Assembly: GCF_018742245.1 (NCBI RefSeq)
Contig: NZ_CP036132.1
Span: forward strand, 2,289,001 to 2,353,000
Direction: 5' to 3'
Source of the DNA: Bacillus mycoides
GTDB taxonomy: Bacteria; Bacillota; Bacilli; Bacillales; Bacillaceae_G
Length of the DNA stretch: 64,000 nucleotides
Shown here: positions 8,341 through 16,825 of the stretch, one piece after another
Layout of the letters: each line of letters starts with the position of its first letter
Numbering within the stretch: position 1 is the stretch's first letter
The notes under the pieces: generated by a model
The model's input: only the letters and a program-made list of their open reading frames with translations
Databases searched by the model: none
What the model was told of the DNA's origin: nothing
Translations under genes and position numbers: made by a program

Positions 8341-8946
8341 ATGAAAACATTATTTAAAATAATAGGAATTATAGCTGGTATGGCGGTAATCGGGGTAGGT
8401 GTAACGTATGGTATGCTGTATTATCTGAATAATAGTAAACCAGCTGCGAAAAAGGCATCACCAGCCGCTCCGGCAGTAGAAGTGCTAGCTGATAGTAATG
8501 TAAAAGCCGAAGATGCAAAGTTGTTAGAAAATGGAAATCACTCATTGCCGAATAGTGGTTTTAATAAAAATTTCAAATGGACAGATGAGAACATACAGAC
8601 AGCATTACATGAAATGGCACATCAAAAAACGAAAGCTGATCAAAAATGGGGTTATATTTTTATTACACAAGAACGTATTGAAAGTTTACTTGAAATTATA
8701 AATAGTAATGATGTTGCACAAAAAAGTACATATGTGGATATTTTAGAACGATGGAAACAAGGAAAATATGAAAAGGTTGATGTGGACCACAACAAGATTT
8801 GGAAATTGCAAAGTGGGAATTTAGGAGAAGGGAAAGGAGTAATGTCAGAAAAGGAGCAAAAAGAATTAATTAATCAAGTTTTTATACAAAAAGGTACATA
8901 TTCAGGTAGTAAATTAATTGCAGGTGAGGTACAAGCTAATAAATAA
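8341..8946 (+). CDS. Membrane-anchored protein of unknown function (possibly DUF6241)
   Basis: 201 residues. One N-terminal transmembrane helix (about residues 4-26) is followed by an Ala/Pro/Lys-rich linker and a soluble outer domain. That domain includes ALHEMAHQKTKADQKWG and a helical C-terminal half, resembling a family I recall as DUF6241, seen in Bacillus. No catalytic motif is evident. GGAGG lies at 8324-8328, and the ATG at 8341 starts the hydrophobic segment; an upstream in-frame ATG at 8308 has no site of its own. Confidence 0.55.
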   Translation: MKTLFKIIGIIAGMAVIGVGVTYGMLYYLNNSKPAAKKASPAAPAVEVLADSNVKAEDAKLLENGNHSLPNSGFNKNFKWTDENIQTALHEMAHQKTKADQKWGYIFITQERIESLLEIINSNDVAQKSTYVDILERWKQGKYEKVDVDHNKIWKLQSGNLGEGKGVMSEKEQKELINQVFIQKGTYSGSKLIAGEVQANK

Positions 8947-8999
8947 TATACATATTGATTTTGAAACACCTTTACTGTTATGAACACAAATGTTTTAAC

Positions 9000-9042
9000 A
9001 AAAATGAGTAACTGCTTTTTAGAGCAGTTACTCATTTTTGTT
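9000..9042. terminator. Bidirectional terminator
   Basis: Hairpin of 16-base arms (AAAATGAGTAACTGCT with AGCAGTTACTCATTTT) between converging genes, with A and T tracts on both sides. Confidence 0.85.
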
Positions 9043-9051
9043 ATTACTCGC

Positions 9052-9924
9052 TTACTTTTCTATTCTCTCTAATAATGTAAGAAACGATTGTAAAACTGGT
9101 GATATCCATCTAGATTTATGATAGATTACGTGGCTTTGAATGACGGCTGGAGTTTCGATGGGCTGAAAACAGAGTTGTTCTTTTTGATAACTTTCTTGTA
9201 CAACGATGTAAGGGAGAATAGAAATTCCTAACTCACACATAACGGATTGTTTAATGACTTCAACATTGGAAGTCTCAAATGTTTTATTAGGATTTCTTCC
9301 GCTTTGACGTAAAAAACGATCTACCATTGGTCTATAGCCACAGCTTTGTTCTGTAAATATAAATTGAGTATCTTGTAATAAAAGGAGTGGATCAGTGTTG
9401 GAAGGGAAATGAGCAGGGAAAATCCATCCAAATGTTTCATTACATAAATTGCACGTAATAAAATCATTATGCTCTATACTTTCTCCAAGTATGAAGATAA
9501 CATCGGTTTCTCCTTCATGTAGTTTTTTCAATGCTTGCTCATTGGTATTTGTCTCAAGTACGATATTTACTTTCGAATTTTCCTGTTTGTAAGTACGTAA
9601 TAATTGTGGTAACCGATACACTGCCAATGATTCATTAGATGTAATAGTCAATGTTCCTTCTAAATGGTCACTGTTTTGAGGGATTTCTTGCGCTTTATCA
9701 TAAATAGTAAGTAATTCTAATGCGTACGGATGAAATTGATGACCTGCTTTTGTAAGAAGTATTTTTTTTCCTAATCGATCGAATAGAGGAATGTTTAAAT
9801 CGTTCTCTAATGCTTTAATATGGGCTGTCACAGTAGATTGCGCATAACCTAATGCATGAGCAGCTTTAGAAAAGCTGCCATATTTAACAATGGCACAAAA
9901 TGTTTTAACATGTCTCATTTCCAT
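9052..9924 (-). CDS. LysR-family transcriptional regulator
   Basis: 290 residues. An N-terminal winged helix-turn-helix (residues 1-60, containing GSFSKAAHALGYAQSTVTAHI) is followed by the periplasmic-binding-protein-like effector domain. It is divergent from asd, with starts 130 bases apart, the classic LysR arrangement, so it may control itself and asd. The chosen ATG is 24 bases inside the longest frame because AAGAGGT is correctly spaced and the family start MEMRHVKTF fits. Effector unknown; a lysine or aspartate-family metabolite would be a reasonable guess from the neighbour. Confidence 0.85.
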   Translation of the reverse strand: MEMRHVKTFCAIVKYGSFSKAAHALGYAQSTVTAHIKALENDLNIPLFDRLGKKILLTKAGHQFHPYALELLTIYDKAQEIPQNSDHLEGTLTITSNESLAVYRLPQLLRTYKQENSKVNIVLETNTNEQALKKLHEGETDVIFILGESIEHNDFITCNLCNETFGWIFPAHFPSNTDPLLLLQDTQFIFTEQSCGYRPMVDRFLRQSGRNPNKTFETSNVEVIKQSVMCELGISILPYIVVQESYQKEQLCFQPIETPAVIQSHVIYHKSRWISPVLQSFLTLLERIEK

Positions 9925-10053
9925 AAATGATACCTCTTTTATTATCATGATTTGTGAATGATTATATCATGTATTTCAATTTTTCAAATCATTAAATTTC
10001 TTTTAAAATTAAGTTGTGGAGAAATTCATTCAAGTGAAATTGGAGGAGAAAAA

Positions 10054-11097
10054 ATGAGTGAAAAGAGCTATCATGTAGCTGTAGTTGGGGCTACAGGCGC
10101 AGTAGGGCAAAAAATCATTGCATTGTTAGAGAGAGTAACGAAATTTAATATAGAAGAAATTACATTACTCTCGTCAAAACGATCTGCTGGTAAGATAGTA
10201 CAATTTAAAGGACGAGAGATTAAAATACAAGAGGCAAAATCAACTAGTTTTGAAGGTGTAGACATTGCATTTTTTAGTGCTGGAGGAGAAGTTTCTAGAC
10301 AATATGTAAATCATGCAGTTTCTAGTGGTGCAATCGTAATTGACAACACAAGTGAATACCGAATGGCACACGATGTACCACTCGTCGTTCCAGAAGTAAA
10401 TGCACATACTTTAAGGGAACATAAAGGGATCATTGCAGTTCCGAATTGCTCAGCACTACAGATGGTAACAGCTCTTCAGCCAATTCGAAAATCATTTGGT
10501 TTAGAACGAATTATTGTTTCAACGTATCAAGCCGTATCAGGCTCAGGAATTCATGCGATTCATGAATTAAAAGAACAAGCTAAGTCAATGCTTACAGGTG
10601 AAGAAGTGAAGAGTACTATATTACCAGCGAAAAAAGATAAAAAACATTATCCAATTGCATTTAATGTATTGCCGCAAGTGGATATATTTACAGACAATGA
10701 TTTCACATTCGAAGAAGTAAAGATGATTCAAGAGACGAAGAAAATTTTAGAAGATCCAAATCTAAAAATGGCAGCTACTTGCGTCAGAGTTCCAGTTGTA
10801 TCGGGGCATTCTGAATCAGTTTATATTGAACTTGAAAAAGAAGCGACCGTTGCAGAAATTAAAGAAGTACTACTGAATGCACCAGGTGTTATTTTACAAG
10901 ATAATCCTAGTGAACAAATTTATCCAACGCCATTATGTGCAGAGGGTAAAAGAGATACATTTGTAGGTAGAATACGTAAAGATCCTGATACACCAAAAGG
11001 ATTCCATCTTTGGATCGTTTCTGATAATTTATTAAAAGGTGCGGCTTGGAACTCAGTTCAAATCGCAGAGACATTGGTGGAAAAGGGGATTATTTAG
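10054..11097 (+). CDS. asd: Aspartate-semialdehyde dehydrogenase
   Basis: Reduces aspartyl phosphate to aspartate semialdehyde with NADPH, the branch point to lysine, diaminopimelate (cell wall, spore dipicolinate), threonine and methionine. The 347-residue product has the N-terminal NADP loop VGATGAVGQ, the active-site cysteine in VPNCSALQM, and the catalytic histidine region RVPVVSGHSE, so it appears functional. TGGAGGAG is ideally spaced from ATG 10054. It is not next to dapA or dapG, so it may be a second asd copy besides an operon-borne one. The divergent LysR gene is the probable regulator. Confidence 0.92.
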   Translation: MSEKSYHVAVVGATGAVGQKIIALLERVTKFNIEEITLLSSKRSAGKIVQFKGREIKIQEAKSTSFEGVDIAFFSAGGEVSRQYVNHAVSSGAIVIDNTSEYRMAHDVPLVVPEVNAHTLREHKGIIAVPNCSALQMVTALQPIRKSFGLERIIVSTYQAVSGSGIHAIHELKEQAKSMLTGEEVKSTILPAKKDKKHYPIAFNVLPQVDIFTDNDFTFEEVKMIQETKKILEDPNLKMAATCVRVPVVSGHSESVYIELEKEATVAEIKEVLLNAPGVILQDNPSEQIYPTPLCAEGKRDTFVGRIRKDPDTPKGFHLWIVSDNLLKGAAWNSVQIAETLVEKGII

Positions 11098-11133
11098 TAT
11101 AAAGTTATATAAATATTGAATATAGAAGGATAT

Positions 11134-11172
11134 TTGGGAAACCGTTAATTATAATGGTTTCCCATTTTTTAC
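11134..11172. terminator. Terminator after asd
   Basis: Hairpin GGGAAACCGTT / AATGGTTTCCC followed by ATTTTTT on the plus strand. Confidence 0.8.
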
Positions 11173-11204
11173 TTAATGAGTATTTTACTAACTTCAATTA
11201 GAAT

Positions 11205-11636
11205 TTAATTTAAGTTAGTTTTTATAGTGTTTTTATAAATATCAATTTTATCTGCAGAGAATTTTAAAGCTCTAGGTACTCCATTAATTGTGAGATTAAT
11301 ATTAATTGATAAAGGCATTTCGACTTTTTTCACTACATCTTCTATCGCAATATACTCATCTTCTTTTTCGTTATAAAAAACAACGGAACTAATTAATACC
11401 TCATTATTTTCAATATCAATACTACACATCATAGGGAATTTCTCATCATTATGTATTATTAATTCGCCCAGTACTATTGAACCGTTTAACTCTTCTGTAA
11501 AATTTATTGTTTCCACTGGTTTTACCCACGTTTCATCGCACTCTTCGTTTTCCTCTTCAGCTATTGCCCATTCCCATATTGGGTTTTGTTTCAAGTCTTC
11601 AATAGTTAATTCGTCAACTGGTTTGCTATTACTCAT
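11205..11636 (-). CDS. Protein of unknown function, acidic
   Basis: 143 residues, strongly acidic at the N-terminus (EEENEECDE) and beta-rich afterwards; no motif recognised. The ATG at 11636 is chosen because GGGAG lies 9 bases upstream. A TTG two codons earlier sits too close to it. Such small acidic proteins are often immunity or SMI1-like companions, but there is no sequence evidence for that here. A degraded coding stretch lies immediately upstream on the same strand. Confidence 0.6.
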   Translation of the reverse strand: MSNSKPVDELTIEDLKQNPIWEWAIAEEENEECDETWVKPVETINFTEELNGSIVLGELIIHNDEKFPMMCSIDIENNEVLISSVVFYNEKEDEYIAIEDVVKKVEMPLSININLTINGVPRALKFSADKIDIYKNTIKTNLN

Positions 11637-11815
11637 ATACAATTACTCCCTTTATCATAATGAATGGATGATTAAAAAATATTCTTTCTTTAACTGAACA
11701 ATATGGCCATTTGCATCCCTTTGAAATACAACTTTTCGCATTTTCATAATCAGTTGGACGCCAATAAACAGGTTCAATGTAGAGTTTATTCCATTTGATA
11801 TTATTTTAACTAGTT
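11637..11815 (-). pseudogene. Coding remnant of unknown origin
   Basis: Read on the minus strand, an open frame with protein-like content (YWRPTDYENAKSCISK, then CKWPYC) runs without a start codon from a stop near 11811 into the start region of the downstream gene. A second frame over the same stretch also reads well (MRKVVFQRDANGHIVQLKK), suggesting a frameshifted fragment. The rest of the 11637-12028 gap shows nothing else. Confidence 0.35.
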
Positions 11816-12028
11816 TCGAAATACTTTACTCATCCTGATAACCTCTCGAATACTTGTTCTTACAGTAATTTTAACAATGTTTTGAGTAGGTATCAAATAG
11901 TTATTAACTGACCTGATTGAAAAGAAAAAAGGATTGTTAATGTATGTGGAAAAGAGTGGAAAACATCAAGGGTGAACAAAAGGATTTTGGTATGATATGG
12001 ATATATTCAATGTGAGGGGGAATTTAAG

Positions 12029-13153
12029 GTGTATCAAATAAAGGGGTATTTTTCGTCACTAAAAGGAAATCATTATGAAATTGGTAAGCAACAAGGGGAA
12101 TTCGTAAAGAAACACCCGTATCTCATTCCACAATTTATACAGCAAGAAAATTTAATATCGGATAACCATTGGACAGAATCTAGAAATGTACTAAAACAAT
12201 ATTGTCCAGGAATTAATGAAGAAATTGAAGGTTTTTGCGAAGTATTGAAAATTTCTTCAAGGAATATGATGTATTATTATCAGACACTATTAAAAGCAGG
12301 TTGTAGTCATTGTGCAGTATTACCTAAAAAAACTGATTTAAAGCATACATATGTATTAAGAAATTTTGATTTATCACCCAAAATAGATGATATGCGTTTT
12401 TGTTCGACGCATGTTGAAGGTGCATATGCACATAGTGGCTTTTCTACTCAATATTTTGGCCGAACAGAAGGAGTTAATGAGCATGGGTTATCTATTACAT
12501 TTTCAGCATGTGGTCAACCTGTAGGGAATATTGAAGGTTTAAGAAAACCGATGGTAAATGGTTTGCAATGTTTTGCTGTAATTCGAGTAATATTGGAGAA
12601 ATGTAGAAATACGCAGGAAGCTACATCATTAATAAAAGAAATGCCTATAGCAAGTAATATTAATATAATTGTAGCGGATTCTTTAAACGCAGCACATATT
12701 GAAATATTTGACGGGCATAAATCAATAACAACAATTAATGAGGAAAGCCAAGCTTTTATCGTATCAACAAACCATGCAGTCAGTTCACCTATTCAGAAAT
12801 TAAATAATAGGAAATTAGAACAATCTACAAAAAGATATCACATTTTACATGAGCATTTAAATCGAAATGAACAGGTGAGCATGGAATCTTTAAAAGGATT
12901 GGTAGAAGAAGAATATCCTATCGGGGTGACGGTGCATAATTATGAAGAGTGGTTTGGGACTTTGCATTCTGTATTATTTGATTTACAGGATCGTACATTG
13001 AATATTTGCTTCGGATCGCCACTTTTAAACGAGTGGTACTCATTGAAAGTTGGAGAAATCCTTCCGTTTACCGAAGTGAATGTGAACTTTAAAAATAAAA
13101 CTTATGCTGACTTTTGGAGAGAAGAGAAAAATGAAATGACTCCTAAAGATTAA
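12029..13153 (+). CDS. C45-family Ntn-hydrolase (acyl-CoA:6-APA acyltransferase-like)
   Basis: 374 residues. The fold is that of penicillin acyltransferase or acid-ceramidase-like Ntn-hydrolases, which self-cleave to expose an N-terminal Cys nucleophile. The segment AGCSHCAVLP (around residue 90) is the expected nucleophile region, followed by YVLRNFDL (the substrate-pocket strand) and GVNEHGLSITF. Likely acts on amide bonds of acylated amino acids or peptides; substrate unknown. GTG is the start, with GAGGGGG upstream. Next gene is 53 bases downstream on the same strand. Confidence 0.75.
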   Translation: MYQIKGYFSSLKGNHYEIGKQQGEFVKKHPYLIPQFIQQENLISDNHWTESRNVLKQYCPGINEEIEGFCEVLKISSRNMMYYYQTLLKAGCSHCAVLPKKTDLKHTYVLRNFDLSPKIDDMRFCSTHVEGAYAHSGFSTQYFGRTEGVNEHGLSITFSACGQPVGNIEGLRKPMVNGLQCFAVIRVILEKCRNTQEATSLIKEMPIASNINIIVADSLNAAHIEIFDGHKSITTINEESQAFIVSTNHAVSSPIQKLNNRKLEQSTKRYHILHEHLNRNEQVSMESLKGLVEEEYPIGVTVHNYEEWFGTLHSVLFDLQDRTLNICFGSPLLNEWYSLKVGEILPFTEVNVNFKNKTYADFWREEKNEMTPKD

Positions 13154-13206
13154 AAAGGAATAAGATGGTAAAATGAAGGGGTGGGAATAGACAGGAGGGA
13201 TTGCCA

Positions 13207-13470
13207 TTGCTACAAGCTATGTTACCAATTGTTCTAATCCTTTTTCTAGTCGCTTCGATGTATATAACTTATCAAAAAAGAAAAAAAGCGGGGATAAAAG
13301 GATTAAAAAGTGCATTAGCTTCTATTTGTTGCTTTTTAATTGCAATTTTAAATTTGTCTGCATATTGGCTTCATTTTGGCGGTATTTTTACTTGGCTAGT
13401 CTCAATCATATTGTTGCTAGTGGGGGCGTATTTTACAAAATATATTCCAATCTCAAAAAAGGTGCACTAA
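13207..13470 (+). CDS. Small three-helix membrane protein
   Basis: 87 residues with three hydrophobic segments (about 3-18, 33-51 and 57-75) and a basic cytoplasmic loop (YQKRKKAGIKG). Function unknown. The TTG at 13207 is chosen because AGGAGG ends 8 bases upstream; the TTG at 13201 abuts it. Probably cotranscribed with the preceding C45 hydrolase. Confidence 0.6.
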   Translation: MLQAMLPIVLILFLVASMYITYQKRKKAGIKGLKSALASICCFLIAILNLSAYWLHFGGIFTWLVSIILLLVGAYFTKYIPISKKVH

Positions 13471-13546
13471 AATTATATGAGTTTATATGTAATGTTTTAT
13501 TTCAATGTGCTATAGATGCCTTTAAATCAATGCTTTTGAGCATTTC

Positions 13547-13581
13547 GATATGTGTTTGCAAACATTTTGCAAACACATATC
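13547..13581. repeat. Perfect 16-bp inverted repeat with 3-base loop
   Basis: Arms at 13547-13562 and 13566-13581 are exact complements (GATATGTGTTTGCAAA and its complement) around CAT. The right arm overlaps the stop codon of an integrase remnant on the minus strand. It could be that gene's terminator or part of a phage attachment or cleavage site. Confidence 0.7.
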
Positions 13582-13672
13582 AAAATATACTCTTCGCGAA
13601 TGTTTTCACTGCATCTTCTTGCATATTGGGTAAGACATGAGAATATACCCTTAAAGTTAAAGAGATATCAAA
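13580..13672 (-). pseudogene. Tyrosine recombinase (phage integrase), C-terminal remnant
   Basis: The minus strand reads ISLTLRVYSHVLPNMQ then EDAVKTFAKSIF and a stop: the C-terminal end of a phage integrase, including the catalytic Tyr (VYSHV). The catalytic His/Arg box and everything upstream are missing. It is similar in sequence to the integrase tail at 26153-26440. It marks the left edge of a decayed accessory stretch reaching about 17.4 kb. Confidence 0.65.
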
Positions 13673-13986
13673 TGCTAATGACAGAATTCATGAAGTTTGT
13701 CAAGTGCGAGAACGAAGGTGTTTTTGACATCAAGCAGATGTACAGCGCGGAAAAAGCTTTCAAGAAAATGCAGAACCACCGAAATCTACATTTTGCTTAC
13801 ATGGGTATGCGAGTAAATGTAGCTGGCAAGTGGGGTACGATCGTTGGAAACTAGAAAACTAATTTGTTCGTTTTGTTCGATGGGGAAATAGAAGTGTACA
13901 ACTGCCACCCTTATTGGGAAATTGCTTAATTCGATGAAGAGGGCAATGTGGTTCATAGCTGTCAAAAGGGAGAGTATGCGATATAA
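13672..13986 (+). pseudogene. Phage-like gene with two in-frame stop codons
   Basis: Starting at ATG 13672, a single frame runs to TAA 13984-13986 and is broken only by TAG 13852-13854 and TAA 13927-13929. The translation keeps protein-like content throughout (GMRVNVAGKWGTIVGN, LFVLFDGEIEVYNCHPYWEI, FDEEGNVVHS). This is what a gene recently inactivated by point mutations looks like. It resembles small phage or prophage proteins, but I cannot name the family. It adjoins an integrase remnant. Confidence 0.6.
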
Positions 13987-13987
13987 G

Positions 13988-14028
13988 TAAAAAAGGACGA
14001 GCAGTCGTACCTACTGTCCTTTATAGGA
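13988..14028 (+). terminator. Terminator-like hairpin
   Basis: AAAGGAC / GTCCTTT arms with additional inner pairing, just after the inactivated phage-like gene. Confidence 0.5.
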
Positions 14029-14564
14029 GAAAAATTATTCTGGACTAGAACTACGAATAACCAGAAAGCGCGCTTTTAACCAGTGTTGTCAAAGATGTAA
14101 TAATCTATGCAACAAAAAAGCTTAGTCGGAATTCAAAACACCAAAATGGCTTGCATTGGTAAACAGGCTCAAAAGTAGTATATGCAAAATGGAAAATTCC
14201 ATACAAAAAGCAGACAACAATTTTGGTTGTCTGCCAGTGAGTCGAATGAGTTAGCTAATTGTGATAAATTGATTCCCCATTACAAGAAGAGTGAAGCTGC
14301 TAGTTCAAACAGCTTGTAGGTAGTCTTTTCGATATTTTAAAAAATATACAGAGAAAGCAGATAAGTGACGAATCTACCTGCTTCTGCTGTAACAAAAGAA
14401 AGAAGTATTAGCCGTGGATACGGCGGCTTGAAAATAGTATGTATTGGTTTTGAAAAAATATTCAAGGAGTGAAGGGAAATGGGATCGGGACAAATTTGAG
14501 GGCTATTCACTCGAACAGCTTCGTACCCGTCACAGTCGTTATCCTATTGTGACGGGTATCTGAC
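14029..14564. other. Non-coding or decayed stretch
   Basis: No open gene. A terminator-like inverted repeat (GCAGACAAC 14210-14218 with GTTGTCTGC 14226-14234) and a GC-rich repeat pair (TACCCGTCAC 14524-14533 with GTGACGGGTA 14549-14558) are the only structures seen. The latter sits just past the stop of the minus-strand gene at 14565 and may act as its terminator, although it lacks a T-run. Confidence 0.4.
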
Positions 14565-14888
14565 TTATATTATTGAGGGAACGGGACGGAAGGATGCCAC
14601 GGTATTGTTGCAGGAATCCAGACGAACCTGCGCGCTTACCCCAGCATTCGCGAGCTGCGTCACGGCATTCAAGATAGCAGATTTTCTGCCAGATTTGACG
14701 GCTACGTTATAGTTCACGACTAGGGGACGAACTGGGTCCTGAGGGGGAAATCGATTGAGAATCGCTTGATGATAGGTTGTTCTTAACGTGACGTTCGCTG
14801 TCAGCGTGATACCTTCTATAGTAATGCCAGTCAGCGTTGTCTCGTTAAATGAGGTGAGTTTGACTGTAAGCATGTAACGGTTTTGCAT
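14565..14888 (-). CDS. Protein of unknown function, atypical composition
   Basis: 107 residues, Thr/Val/Asn-rich and beta-strand-like throughout, with no signal peptide and one Cys. Its base composition is clearly more GC-rich than its neighbours, and codons such as GCG, CGC and CTG are more frequent, pointing to recent acquisition. AAGGAA precedes ATG. It resembles structural proteins (phage or spore) in composition only. A GC-rich inverted repeat flanks its 3' end. Confidence 0.55.
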   Translation of the reverse strand: MQNRYMLTVKLTSFNETTLTGITIEGITLTANVTLRTTYHQAILNRFPPQDPVRPLVVNYNVAVKSGRKSAILNAVTQLANAGVSAQVRLDSCNNTVASFRPVPSII

Positions 14889-15137
14889 ATTTATTTTTCC
14901 TTTATTATTAGACTTAATTTATTTTATGCTTGTCTAACAATTTAGTGTAGACACTTGCATCATAATAAGTAGAAAGATATATAAGATTATATTTTGATAA
15001 GGCGTGGAGATTAAAAAAAGGCAGTTGAACAAAAACGTTATTTGAATAAAAGCTAGTGGACTAGTTTTTAACACTCACTGAAATTAAGAATCATAACATA
15101 CTTTGTAATAACTTATATGGAAGTGAGTTGAATAATA

Positions 15138-15389
15138 ATGTTTTATTCATATTTTGATACCCGAGATAGAATGCGTCCGTATGGTACAGCGGGTATTACG
15201 TATAGCGGAGCACAAAGTACAATTCAAGCTGTTCAACAAGCGTTACAAGCACAGCAGCAAATGCAACAAATACAGCAAGGCATACAACCGTACTATTCAT
15301 CTATGGAGTATTATTATCCAATGCATCATATTACACCATACGGAATTTCTGTTTCAACAATTCCATATGGAACTGTATACAACTTATAA
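15138..15389 (+). CDS. Small Gln/Tyr-rich protein, possibly spore-surface
   Basis: 83 residues. A Gln-rich helix in the middle (AVQQALQAQQQMQQIQQ) is flanked by Tyr/Pro/Gly-rich ends (RPYGTAGITYSG, SSMEYYYPMHHITPYG). Composition of this kind is common in Bacillus spore coat and exosporium proteins, but no family is recognised. Only a weak GTGAG lies upstream of ATG. A hairpin follows at 15544-15568. Confidence 0.5.
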   Translation: MFYSYFDTRDRMRPYGTAGITYSGAQSTIQAVQQALQAQQQMQQIQQGIQPYYSSMEYYYPMHHITPYGISVSTIPYGTVYNL

Positions 15390-15541
15390 AAATATGCGGG
15401 GAATAAATTTGAATATTTATATAACGGCGCAAGTACAGAGCGCCCTTATAAAAAATGATTTGTATCTGATGAATTAATATTCAATTAAATGTGTAATTAA
15501 GGTTAATATAAAATTTTATTTTGTATGTATTTGAAACAAGA

Positions 15542-15570
15542 AAAGAGCACTTAATAAAGTGCTCTCATGA
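15542..15570 (+). terminator. Terminator-like hairpin
   Basis: AAGAGCACTT / AAGTGCTCT with a four-base loop, downstream of the Gln/Tyr-rich gene; no strong T-run. Confidence 0.5.
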
Positions 15571-16020
15571 CGAGATCATTCACTCAAAAGAAAGGAATAC
15601 ACCATATCATACGAAAATCTTTTGAAATGCTCTTGGGTAAATTAATTATTATTTGTAAAAAAAGCAGTTAGCAAAAGCTGATTGCTCATCTCCAAGGGGA
15701 ATTCGGAGTTTGGTATTTAAATGACGGAATTTTAGATTTTATTCAGAGGGGAAAATAAAAGCTAGGATTTCTCCTAGCACTCAAACATAAGTCATAGGGA
15801 AGGGTTTAATGTAGAACGTATGTCGCACTTTTAATATATAACAACTTCGGGATATTTTGAACAACAACGCTAATTTAAACAAAAAAGAACACTGTTTAAC
15901 AGTGTTCAGTTACTGATATAAATTGTTATATGATACGTGTAATCCATCTTACTCGCTCTGCCTTGTGGTAGGGCTTTTTTATATAATAATATAAATTAAG
16001 TAGTTAAAGAGGTGTGTTTA
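15571..16020. other. Decayed coding scraps
   Basis: No complete gene. A short plus-strand frame ending near 15760 has protein-like content (EFGVWYLNDGILDFI) without a start. A hairpin at 15889-15911 (GAACACTG / CAGTGTTC) is terminator-like. Confidence 0.35.
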
Positions 16021-16021
16021 A

Positions 16022-16120
16022 ATGAGCTGGGAAGAATTATATAGAAGAGAGCAACCATGTCCATGTGGTAAGGGAAAATATATTGAAATTCTGAAGGTGT
16101 ATGCAATAGAAGAAATATAA
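16022..16120 (+). pseudogene. Truncated small Cys-containing protein
   Basis: 32 codons starting MSWEELYRREQPCPCGKGKY with AAAGAGG upstream. It is then cut short where an intergenic repeat begins (16117). The CPCG knuckle looks like the first half of a zinc ribbon whose second half is missing. Probably a gene truncated by rearrangement or repeat insertion. Confidence 0.5.
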
Positions 16121-16225
16121 AAAAGTGCTAACACGTACGCGGAATAGACATAAAACATCGCTGATTTGCCATTCATAAAAATAGACTTTTCTTAGCAGAA
16201 ATCACTAATTATAAATACTTATAAA
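16117..16225. repeat. Intergenic repeat family A, copy 1 (short form)
   Basis: Shares TATAAAAAAGTGCTAACA and a further tract around ATAAAA(C/T)ATCGCTGAT with the copy at 17211-17325, but lacks that copy's internal hairpin. The two copies are direct repeats on either side of the bacteriocin precursor gene. Confidence 0.65.
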
Positions 16226-16231
16226 ATTAGC

Positions 16232-16330
16232 TCTGATACAGCAGATATTGAAGCGAAGAAAAATAAAGATGGGAGTGCATATTGGAAATACGAAGATGAC
16301 CAAACAAAGTTATGGAATATACGACTATAA
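16232..16330 (+). pseudogene. Gene fragment without start
   Basis: An open frame ending TAA 16328-16330 has convincing protein content (TADIEAKKNKDGSAYWKYED) but no start codon or ribosome binding site. A further short frame just downstream ends near 16371. Source gene not recognised. Confidence 0.4.
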
Positions 16331-16392
16331 AGCTAGAAAATGATGACATAAATCTAGATGTTATTGTTTAAATTTATATTTTATAATTTCCA

Positions 16393-16488
16393 TTTATCCC
16401 GCATTAACTGCCCGGAAACGCCAGATTGGTTCAACTAATAATCAGTGGGAAATGAACAAAACCCCTACTGATTAAAGTTTCACTTTAT
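16393..16488 (+). repeat. Intergenic repeat family B, copy 1 (short form)
   Basis: Begins TTTATCCCGC and ends with the conserved ATTAAAGTTTCACTTTAT. It includes the hairpin AATCAGTGGG...CCCCTACTGATT. Relative to copy 2 it lacks the inner hairpin of about 65 bases. This is a repeat I recognise as frequent in B. cereus-group intergenic regions (bcr-type). Confidence 0.7.
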
Positions 16489-16583
16489 GAAAATATAGTA
16501 AAAACAACCTAAAAATAGGCATATGAACAAGGTACATCATCTAGTGATAGGTCATATTTTGTTGGTGTACGTATTGAACTTAG

Positions 16584-16742
16584 TTTATCCCGCTATTTGC
16601 GGGCAGTAAAACTCCCACCTCAAAATTCGACTGGAGCAAAGAAGTTAGGTGGGAGCCCTGCTGCCCGTAGACGCCCGATTGGTGCGGGCTAATAATCAGT
16701 GGGGGATGAACAAAACCCCTACGGATTAAAGTTTCACTTTAT
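16584..16742 (+). repeat. Intergenic repeat family B, copy 2 (full form)
   Basis: About 159 bases in a nested-hairpin arrangement. The outer pairing is CCCGC...GCGGG, then CTCCCACCT / AGGTGGGAG, then a 3' hairpin AATCAGTGGGG / CCCCTACGGATT, ending ATTAAAGTTTCACTTTAT. Likely a member of the structured bcr repeats of the B. cereus group; the fold suggests a transcribed RNA or a mobile palindromic unit. Confidence 0.7.
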
Positions 16743-16825
16743 AGCGCTATTTCTACTTAGATTTAACGAACAGAAATATAGGAAAGTATCGATGGGATTG
16801 TAGTTTATAAACGGAGGTCATGAAG

